DNA from: Candidatus Bathyarchaeota archaeon | Lineage (GTDB): Archaea; Thermoproteota; Bathyarchaeia; TCS64 | Direction: 5' to 3' | DNA length: 9,183 nt | NCBI GenBank assembly: GCA_013329615.1 | Contig: DUKA01000088.1 | Span: forward strand, 928 to 10,110 | In this document: positions 1 through 4,759 of the stretch, one piece after another | Layout of the letters: each line of letters starts with the position of its first letter | Position numbering within the stretch: position 1 is the first letter of the stretch | Program-made: the position numbers and the translations under genes | The notes under the pieces: generated by a model | What the model was told of the DNA's origin: nothing | The model's input: the letters and a program-made list of their open reading frames with translations, nothing else | Database searches by the model: none

Positions 1-693
1 GTCGGGGACGTCGTGGGCATCCTCGGCATGAACGGCATCGGTAAGACGACCTTCATCAAGATGCTCGCGGGCGTCGAGACCCCCGACGAGGGCGCGGTCA
101 ACAACCCGACCCTCAGGGTGAGCTACAAGCCACAGTACATCAGCCAGAGCAGTGTCCCCGGCACCGTCGAACAGGTTCTGCGCAAGTCGGCGGGGGAAAA
201 GTACGGTGAGCAGTGGTTCACAGCCGAGGTCATCGACCCCCTACACGTCAAGCGGATGCTCGAGAGGGACGTCAAGGTGCTCTCGGGAGGCGAACTCCAA
301 CGTGTCGCCATCGCGGAGTGCCTGAGCAGGGACAGCGACATCTACCTACTCGACGAGCCGAGCGCATACCTAGACGTCGAGGAGCGCCTGGCCGTGGCGC
401 GCTCCATACGCCGGATCACAAAGATGAGGGGCGTAACCGCCTTCGTCGTCGAGCACGACATAGTCACTCAGGACTTCATCGCCGACAAGCTGATGGTCTT
501 CACGGGGGAGGCCGGGAAGAGCGGGCACGCCGGGCAGCCATTGAGCCTCGAGGACGGGATGAACGCTTTCCTCGAGCAGATGGGCGTCACCTTCCGCCGC
601 GACGCTGACACGAAGAGGCCACGTGTCAACAAGCCGGGGAGTAGACTCGACAGGGAGCAGAAGGAATCGCGTAACTACTACTATACCAGCTAG
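1..693 (+). CDS. ABCE1 ribosome-recycling ATPase, C-terminal part (5' cut by window)
   Basis: This is the second nucleotide-binding domain and tail of ABCE1 (Rli1), the cytoplasmic Fe-S ABC ATPase that splits ribosomes after termination together with aRF1 or Pelota. The reading frame is open from base 1, giving 230 residues. The family is about 600 residues long, so the Fe-S domain and first ATPase domain lie outside the window. Counting codons from base 1, Walker A (GMNGIGKTT) is at 9-17, the signature LSGGELQ at 94-100, Walker B with the ABCE1 hallmark LLDEPSAYLD near 116-125 (catalytic Glu 119), and the switch His at 152. The tail has the family's RPRVNKPGS and DREQKES stretches and ends NYYYTS. 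All catalytic residues of this domain are intact. Its TAG stop shares a CTAG palindrome with the stop of the opposing transporter gene, so there is no intergenic terminator space. Confidence 0.97.
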   Translation, partial: VGDVVGILGMNGIGKTTFIKMLAGVETPDEGAVNNPTLRVSYKPQYISQSSVPGTVEQVLRKSAGEKYGEQWFTAEVIDPLHVKRMLERDVKVLSGGELQRVAIAECLSRDSDIYLLDEPSAYLDVEERLAVARSIRRITKMRGVTAFVVEHDIVTQDFIADKLMVFTGEAGKSGHAGQPLSLEDGMNAFLEQMGVTFRRDADTKRPRVNKPGSRLDREQKESRNYYYTS

Positions 694-1331
694 TGGCCGC
701 CGAGGAGCAGGGCGACGAGCGCGACGAATACGCCGGCCACCACCATTTTCAGCCCCGAGAACAGGGCGTGCTTCTCGCTCAGATTCCCCAGGAAGACGCC
801 GAGGGTGAAGAGGACTAATAGGCTCGCCGTTACGCTGGTGTAGAAGGCCAAGTGTATCTCCAGCAGCCCCAGCACCGCGATTATGAATGGGATCATACAG
901 GGGATTGAGGCTATGAATGGGGCGGAGCCGTCGACGACAGCGGCGAAGACGGAGACGAACCGCGAAGCGCGCCCGTACATGGTCTCTTCGAGGTCGATGA
1001 GCATCGAGTCCTCGAGCTCGTTCAGGCTGCGCGCCCTCTCTGCGCTCTCCGTCATGTATGTTCCCGAGAACCCGGAGACCGCCATGGCGACCCCGCTCAC
1101 CAGTATGACGCCTATGACCGTGCGGGGGTCGTTGATTGACGTTACGTAGCTGCCTATCACGACGCCGAGGCTAGTCATGGCGCCGTCGAAGGCGTTCATT
1201 ACGAAGTAGCGGCGGAGAATCCCCTTGGAACGCGTGACCTGAAGGTACTCGCCTATCTTGTCGAACCTGCCGTGAATCGCGTCGCTGAAGCCCTCACGAT
1301 CCGAGGGCTCCTCCGACTCCGAACTACCCAA
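690..1331 (-). CDS. VIT/CCC1-family (TIGR00267-like) membrane transporter, probable Fe/Mn
   Basis: This 213-residue membrane protein resembles the archaeal TIGR00267 branch of the VIT1/CCC1 family, whose characterised eukaryotic members export Fe2+ or Mn2+ from the cytosol. A charged N-terminal stretch (1-40) is followed by hydrophobic segments at about 46-66, 71-92, 126-157 (probably two helices), 160-183 and 194-211. The family-typical MNAFDGAMTSLGVVIG lies at 45-60, with conserved Asp49-Gly50. Between the second and third hydrophobic segments is an acidic linker (Glu95, 98, 105, 107, 115, 116). It sits where plant VIT1 has its cytoplasmic metal-binding helices. The start is TTG; no ATG or GTG follows before the conserved region, and AGGAG lies 14 nt upstream, which is rather far. 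Family membership is recognised from sequence; the metal and the direction of transport are inferred. It is convergent with ABCE1 and divergent from the DUF211 gene. Confidence 0.87.
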   Translation of the reverse strand: MGSSESEEPSDREGFSDAIHGRFDKIGEYLQVTRSKGILRRYFVMNAFDGAMTSLGVVIGSYVTSINDPRTVIGVILVSGVAMAVSGFSGTYMTESAERARSLNELEDSMLIDLEETMYGRASRFVSVFAAVVDGSAPFIASIPCMIPFIIAVLGLLEIHLAFYTSVTASLLVLFTLGVFLGNLSEKHALFSGLKMVVAGVFVALVALLLGGH

Positions 1332-1352
1332 TTACGCTCTTTTAGCTCCTAT

Positions 1353-1370
1353 GGCCGGCAACCGTCGGCC
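1353..1370. repeat. GC-rich inverted repeat (possible hairpin)
   Basis: GGCCGGC (1353-1359) and GTCGGCC (1364-1370) flank an AACC loop. On plus-strand RNA this is a seven-pair stem with one G-U wobble. On the minus-strand (VIT-like) transcript the same position is an A-C mismatch. It sits immediately upstream of the AGGAG preceding the VIT-like TTG start, so it could affect that leader or act as a protein site. Confidence 0.5.
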
Positions 1371-1376
1371 TTACGG

Positions 1377-1402
1377 GAGAATACTCTCCTACGAGAATAC
1401 TC
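1377..1402. repeat. Tandem operator-like repeat, GAGAATACTC twice at 16-bp spacing
   Basis: GAGAATACTC occurs exactly at 1377-1386 and again at 1393-1402. Each unit is itself an imperfect palindrome (GAG...CTC). The first is embedded in a 5-4-5 dyad, GGAGA-ATAC-TCTCC, at 1376-1389. Paired sites about one and a half helical turns apart, in the promoter region of a predicted metal transporter, suggest a regulator-binding site. The regulator is unknown. Confidence 0.5.
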
Positions 1403-1472
1403 CAATCTCGGGCTTATTCAGCCCACTGGTGGTATTAAGAGTTATGAATCACCCGTGGGGTGGGATGCCAAG

Positions 1473-1480
1473 TTTTAATA
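1473..1480 (+). promoter_or_regulatory. TATA-box candidate for the DUF211 gene
   Basis: TTTTAATA lies in an otherwise GC-rich region. Transcription would begin near 1500-1506, giving a leader of about 40 nt that contains the GGAGG at 1526-1530. This agrees with a leadered, Shine-Dalgarno-dependent TTG start. Confidence 0.5.
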
Positions 1481-1541
1481 TCAACCGCCTTAGAGTATAG
1501 GCTGCAAACCCCCGGACGGATGTTCGGAGGATTGAGCCACG

Positions 1542-1799
1542 TTGAAGAGATTAGGGATAAAGTTTCTGGTTTTAGACGTTTTGAAGCCTCACCAACCGCC
1601 GCTGGCGGAGTTTGCGGAGTACCTAGGGGAGCTTAAGGAGGTCACCAAGGTGGATGTGGGCCTCGAGGAGATCGATGAGAGGACGGAGAGCCTCAAGGTC
1701 ACCGTCGAGGGGAACAGCATCGACTTCGAGGAGCTCAAGGCTCACATAGCGCGCATAGGCGCCGTCGTCCACAGCGTGGACAAGGTAGTCGTCGCCTAA
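1542..1799 (+). CDS. DUF211 family protein
   Basis: This 85-residue protein belongs to DUF211, a small, mostly archaeal family of unknown function. To my knowledge structural genomics found a ferredoxin-like fold for it. Recognisable family features are LDVLKPH at 11-17, the acidic central strand region at 38-52, EGNSIDFEELK at 56-66 and HSVDKVV at 77-83. The start must be TTG at 1542, because an in-frame TGA lies at 1533-1535 and the DUF211 similarity begins at once. GGAGG at 1526-1530 gives a spacing of 11 nt. The gene is monocistronic and ends 11 bp before the opposing arsM stop. It is divergent from the VIT-like gene, so a shared metal-related role is possible but not shown. Confidence 0.88.
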   Translation: MKRLGIKFLVLDVLKPHQPPLAEFAEYLGELKEVTKVDVGLEEIDERTESLKVTVEGNSIDFEELKAHIARIGAVVHSVDKVVVA

Positions 1800-1810
1800 G
1801 TGCAGTGGCA

Positions 1811-2614
1811 CTACGACTTGTAGGCTTCGACTGTGACGCTCTTCACCTTGAAGTCTATGTTGTACTCGCTGGTGTCATAGAAGGACTCTTTCAGTATCTT
1901 TGGCTTCTGGAAGCCGGCTGCCTCTATATCCTTTAGGTACTCCTCCTGCGGGAGGGCGCCGGAGACGCAGCTGGCCCACGAGTCGAGGTCCTTCCTGATC
2001 TCCTCGGGTATCCTGCCCTCGGTGACTATGTCGGATACGGTTATCCTGCCTCCGGGCTTTAGGACGCGGTGCGCCTCGCGGAAGACCTGCGGCTTGTCGG
2101 GGCTGAGGTTGATTACGCAGTTACTGATTATGGCGTCGATTGTGCCGTCGTCGATGGGCATCTGCTCTATCTCGCCGAGGCGGAACTCGACGTTCTCGAA
2201 GCCATATTCCTCCGCCGCCTCCTTCGCCCTCCTGATCATGGCCTCGTTCATGTCGACTCCGTAGACCCTGCCTTTTGAGCCGACCTTCTTCGCCGCGAGA
2301 AAGACATCTATGCCCCCGCCGGAGCCGAGGTCGAGTACCGTCTCCCCCGCCTTGAGACCCACATAGCCCACCGGGGAGCCACAGCCGAGGCCAAGAATGG
2401 CCTCCTGTGGTATCTCCTCGAGCTCCTCGACGTTGTAGCCTATCATCTCGGCCGCCTGCATGGGGTCTACGCCCCCGCTGCAGCAACTGCCGCCCTCGGC
2501 CTCGCCGCCACAGCCACAGCCGCCGTCGCCGCACCCACAGCCGGTGTTTCTTGACTCGGCTACTGCCGTATACTTCGCCTTTACTGCTTCCTTGATCTCC
2601 TTCGCGTTCGCCAT
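1811..2614 (-). CDS. arsM: Arsenite S-adenosylmethionine methyltransferase
   Basis: ArsM is a cytoplasmic enzyme that transfers methyl groups from S-adenosylmethionine to As(III), giving methylated and volatile arsenicals. The 267-residue protein has the class I methyltransferase core: LDLGSGGG (94-101) with Asp103, the GVD acidic loop (119-121), the ArsM-specific ISNCVINLSPDKP (163-175) and RVLKPGGR (183-190). The three cysteines of the As(III) site correspond to Cys78 (in GLGCGSP), Cys166 and Cys216 (in WASCVSGAL); all are present. The N-terminus adds a Gly/Cys-rich segment with Cys26, 28, 33, 35, 44 and 45, a type of extension common in ArsM. The ATG at 2614 lacks a Shine-Dalgarno sequence, and a TATA-like box sits about 33 nt upstream, suggesting a very short leader. 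No arsR or other ars gene is visible here. It is divergent from tag. Confidence 0.95.
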   Translation of the reverse strand: MANAKEIKEAVKAKYTAVAESRNTGCGCGDGGCGCGGEAEGGSCCSGGVDPMQAAEMIGYNVEELEEIPQEAILGLGCGSPVGYVGLKAGETVLDLGSGGGIDVFLAAKKVGSKGRVYGVDMNEAMIRRAKEAAEEYGFENVEFRLGEIEQMPIDDGTIDAIISNCVINLSPDKPQVFREAHRVLKPGGRITVSDIVTEGRIPEEIRKDLDSWASCVSGALPQEEYLKDIEAAGFQKPKILKESFYDTSEYNIDFKVKSVTVEAYKS

Positions 2615-2642
2615 TATGGTCTGAAGAGGCTCCCGCAGCTAC

Positions 2643-2656
2643 ATATTTAAGAATAT
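2643..2656. promoter_or_regulatory. AT-rich divergent promoter of arsM and tag with a 14-bp dyad
   Basis: ATATT-TAAG-AATAT is a perfect 5-4-5 inverted repeat. Read on the minus strand, CTTAAATAT (2643-2651) is the likely arsM TATA box, centred about 33 nt from its ATG. Read on the plus strand, the same block is the only TATA candidate for tag, implying a leader of roughly 30 nt. A regulator bound here would affect both genes. In AT-rich promoter DNA, however, a dyad this short could be incidental. Confidence 0.5.
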
Positions 2657-2706
2657 TGATATGAGTGTTCGTAAGGCTTTTCAGGGCATCCACACACGGC
2701 TCACCC

Positions 2707-3273
2707 ATGAAGGAGACCTGCGGCTGGGGCACCGGCGACCCACAGATGACTGCCTACCACGACGAGGAGTGGGGCGTACCTGTGCATGACGACCGGCTCC
2801 ACTTCGAGTTCATAGTCCTAGAGGGCGTGCAGGCGGGGCTCAGCTGGCGCACCGTCCTGCACAGGCGCGACGCCTACCGCCAAGCCTACGACAACTTCGA
2901 CCCCGCGAAGGTGGCGAAGTACACCGAGGCGGATACCGAGAGGATCATGGCGCACCCCGGCATCATCCGCAACCGCAGGAAGATAGAGTCCGCAGTGCAG
3001 AACGCCCGCGCCTTCCTTATGGTCCAGAAGGAGTTCGGGTTATTCGACGAGTACATCTGGGGCTTCGTCGGCGGCAAACCCAAGCTCAACTCATTCACCA
3101 GCTTCAAGGAGATGCCCGCCGAGACCGAGGAGAGCCGCGCCATGAGCAAGGACCTCAAGAAGCGGGGCTTCAACTTCGTCGGCCCCACGATCTGCTACGC
3201 CTACATGCAGGCGGCCGGCCTCGTGAACGACCACTTGACAAAATGCTACCGGTGGAAGGAAGTACAGGGATGA
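2707..3273 (+). CDS. tag: 3-methyladenine DNA glycosylase I
   Basis: Tag removes 3-methyladenine from alkylated DNA as the first step of base excision repair. The 188-residue product matches the E. coli enzyme (187 residues) almost end to end. The structural zinc site is complete: Cys5, His18, His176 and Cys180, with the family's H-x3-C spacing. The base-recognition region LEGVQAGLSW (38-47) contains the conserved Glu39 and Trp47. AYHDEEWGVP (16-25) and KKRGFNFVGPTICYAYMQA are family signatures. I chose ATG 2707 because the family begins with Met-x(2-3)-Cys-Gly-Trp; extending upstream to GTG 2665 adds 14 unconserved residues. There is no Shine-Dalgarno sequence. The stop overlaps the next ATG, so the gene is probably co-transcribed with the agmatinase. 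Tag is mainly bacterial, so transfer into this lineage is plausible. Confidence 0.96.
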   Translation: MKETCGWGTGDPQMTAYHDEEWGVPVHDDRLHFEFIVLEGVQAGLSWRTVLHRRDAYRQAYDNFDPAKVAKYTEADTERIMAHPGIIRNRRKIESAVQNARAFLMVQKEFGLFDEYIWGFVGGKPKLNSFTSFKEMPAETEESRAMSKDLKKRGFNFVGPTICYAYMQAAGLVNDHLTKCYRWKEVQG

Positions 3274-4154
3274 AGTTCGACGAGCTACTGAAGCCTGTCC
3301 CCGAGTTGTTCTTCGAGAAGTCGGGAAAACCAGAAGATGCTGATATCCTCCTCTTCGGGGCACCCCTCGATAAGACCGCCTCGTACCGGGGCGGGAGCAG
3401 GTTCGCCCCCACAGCCATCCGTGAGGCGAGCCAGTACATGGAGAGCTACAGCGTCAGGACGGGTCTCGACTGGGACGACCTCAGCCTCGTAGACATGGGC
3501 GACATCGTCGAGTCTGAGGTGGAGCCCGCGGTGGAGAACATCCGCCGGGTTGTCGAGGAGATCAGGGGCATGGGAAAGTTCCCCGTTATGCTTGGGGGTG
3601 AGCACACAATCACCCTCGGCGCGCTCCGCGCCCTACGCCCAGATGCCGTCGTCGTCTTCGACGCCCACCTAGACCTGCGCGACGAGCTGTTCGAGGAGAG
3701 GCTCTGCCACGCGACCTACCTGCGCAGGGCGCACGAGGAGCAGGGATTCAAGCTCATCGTAGTCGCCGCCCGTGCCCTCTCGGCGGAGGAGATAGAGTAC
3801 GCTAACGAGAAGGGCATAACAGTCATCACGGCGCAGGACGTCAAGCGATTCGGAGCCCAACCCATCACCGAGATGATAAAAGACACCCTCGAAGGTGTCA
3901 ACTCCGTATACCTAAGCGTCGACATGGACGCCGTCGACCCCGCTGAGGCGCCAGCCGTAGGCAACCCCAGCCCCGAGGGCATCACAGTCACCCAGCTACT
4001 CGACCTCATCGCCGGAATCGTCGACAAGCGCCTCGTCGGATTCGACCTAAACGAGGTCTCCCCAAGCTACGACTCGGGGCTGACAGCCATCCAAGCCGCC
4101 TACATCGTGCTAGAGACGCTCTACATGAACACCGCGTCGAGACGCAGAGGCTAG
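3270..4154 (+). CDS. speB: Agmatinase (ureohydrolase family)
   Basis: This is a binuclear manganese enzyme of the arginase/agmatinase family that would hydrolyse agmatine to putrescine and urea in polyamine synthesis. In the 294-residue product the metal ligands are all visible: His112 in LGGEHTIT, Asp131, His133 and Asp135 in DAHLDLRD, and Asp218 and Asp220 in SVDMDAVDP. The early loop with YRGGSRFAPTAIREAS (39-54) and the late FDLNEVSPSYD (258-268) are typical of archaeal agmatinases. ATG 3270 is preferred: it overlaps the tag stop as ATGA and follows GGAAGGA (3254-3260) by 9 nt. An upstream in-frame ATG at 3243 lies inside tag and adds nine unconserved residues. Related ureohydrolases with other guanidino substrates cannot be fully excluded. 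The TAG stop shares CTAG with the opposing gene. Confidence 0.93.
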   Translation: MKFDELLKPVPELFFEKSGKPEDADILLFGAPLDKTASYRGGSRFAPTAIREASQYMESYSVRTGLDWDDLSLVDMGDIVESEVEPAVENIRRVVEEIRGMGKFPVMLGGEHTITLGALRALRPDAVVVFDAHLDLRDELFEERLCHATYLRRAHEEQGFKLIVVAARALSAEEIEYANEKGITVITAQDVKRFGAQPITEMIKDTLEGVNSVYLSVDMDAVDPAEAPAVGNPSPEGITVTQLLDLIAGIVDKRLVGFDLNEVSPSYDSGLTAIQAAYIVLETLYMNTASRRRG

Positions 4155-4690
4155 GAGACGTTCCTAGTGGGGATCATGACGAAGTCGATCACAACGTTCT
4201 CGAGGTAGCCGTCGGCTGCCCCCTGATTCCGCCACGTGAATGCTAGGTTATGCGTACCCTGCTTGAGCCCGAAGGCGTGGAAGAGGAGTGTGTTCCCCAT
4301 CCGGGCGGATTCATCCATGTATGAGGCGCAGACCTCGTAGGTCTCCAGCGGGACGCCGTCCACCGTGGCTTTGAGGTAGATGAAGGCCCTCGCGTCCGGG
4401 TTGTTCGTCTCATACATGTAGGAGTAGCGGTAGCTCAGCAGGATCAGGGCCGCGCCGTCCTGTCTGAGGTAGAAGCTCGACGCGAGCCCGGGGGCATCCT
4501 CCCAATCGGTGTGGGACGGGCACTCCAACGAGGCGAGGGCGACGTAGGTCTTGAGCTGGACGTCGGGCTCGGGCAGAGGCATGGCGACGAACTCGGGGGC
4601 ATACCGGACGATGGCGACCGTCGAACCCACGGAAACAATCGAGCTCAACAGGACGACCGTGATCAGCTTCAGGGCGCCAAAAGATGACAT
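4151..4690 (-). CDS. Membrane-anchored protein of unknown function
   Basis: I do not recognise this 179-residue protein. Residues 7-29 form one hydrophobic segment after a short N-terminus with a single lysine (signal anchor or uncleaved signal peptide). The remainder is polar and strand-rich, consistent with an extracytoplasmic beta domain of about 145 residues. The only two cysteines are Cys57 and Cys121, both in that domain, so they could form a disulfide. The C-terminal pattern, a GTHNLAFTWRN strand followed by LENVVIDFVMI, recalls beta-sandwich or jelly-roll modules, but this is inference from pattern alone. The ATG at 4690 has no Shine-Dalgarno sequence and a TATA-like GTTAAATC is centred about 25 nt upstream (4712-4719), indicating a leaderless message. 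It is divergent from polB, and its stop overlaps the agmatinase stop in CTAG. Confidence 0.72.
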   Translation of the reverse strand: MSSFGALKLITVVLLSSIVSVGSTVAIVRYAPEFVAMPLPEPDVQLKTYVALASLECPSHTDWEDAPGLASSFYLRQDGAALILLSYRYSYMYETNNPDARAFIYLKATVDGVPLETYEVCASYMDESARMGNTLLFHAFGLKQGTHNLAFTWRNQGAADGYLENVVIDFVMIPTRNVS

Positions 4691-4697
4691 GGTTCTC

Positions 4698-4719
4698 GTT
4701 AAATCGGCGGAGATTTAAC
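4698..4719. promoter_or_regulatory. Perfect 22-bp dyad in the divergent promoter of polB and the unknown membrane protein
   Basis: GTTAAATC (4698-4705) and GATTTAAC (4712-4719) are exact reverse complements around the spacer GGCGGA. Each arm resembles a TATA box. The right arm, read leftward, is ideally placed for leaderless transcription of the membrane protein gene. The dyad could be two back-to-back TATA elements, an operator, or both. Confidence 0.55.
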
Positions 4720-4724
4720 ATTTA
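4712..4724 (+). promoter_or_regulatory. TATA-box candidate for polB
   Basis: GATTTAACATTTA is the AT-rich block upstream of polB. Transcription would begin at about 4742-4750. That leaves a short leader with AGGA (4747-4750) before the TTG at 4760, or about 40 nt before ATG 4787. Confidence 0.45.
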
Positions 4725-4759
4725 TCAAACGTTGACCGCGTCACCTAGGAACCATTATC

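Larger units (their letters stand above)
1332..1541. promoter_or_regulatory. Divergent intergenic region with a cluster of dyads and a tandem repeat
   Basis: This 210-bp region carries the outward promoters of the VIT-like gene (-) and the DUF211 gene (+). From left to right it holds a hairpin at 1353-1370, a tandem GAGAATACTC repeat at 1377-1402, a 5-5-5 dyad at 1410-1424 (GGGCT/AGCCC), a TATA-like TTTTAATA at 1473-1480 and a GGAGG Shine-Dalgarno sequence at 1526-1530. A minus-strand TATA candidate is CTTAATAC, at about 1432-1439. I see no convincing coding potential. Confidence 0.6.

Noticed and set aside
213..608. 131-codon plus-strand open frame inside ABCE1
   Set aside because: It is a frame-shifted reading of ABCE1 rich in Arg/His; the true frame is intact with all ATPase motifs.
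1272..1478. 68-codon plus-strand open frame spanning the VIT-like start and the intergenic dyads
   Set aside because: No Shine-Dalgarno sequence, no family resemblance, and it overlaps the transporter N-terminus antisense.
2665..2706. GTG start for tag, adding 14 residues
   Set aside because: Tag proteins start just before Cys-Gly-Trp; the extra residues are not conserved and lie in promoter DNA.
2121..2732. 203-codon minus-strand open frame overlapping arsM and its promoter
   Set aside because: It runs in a different frame over arsM codons, giving Arg/Gly-rich low-complexity protein; arsM in the other frame is unmistakable.
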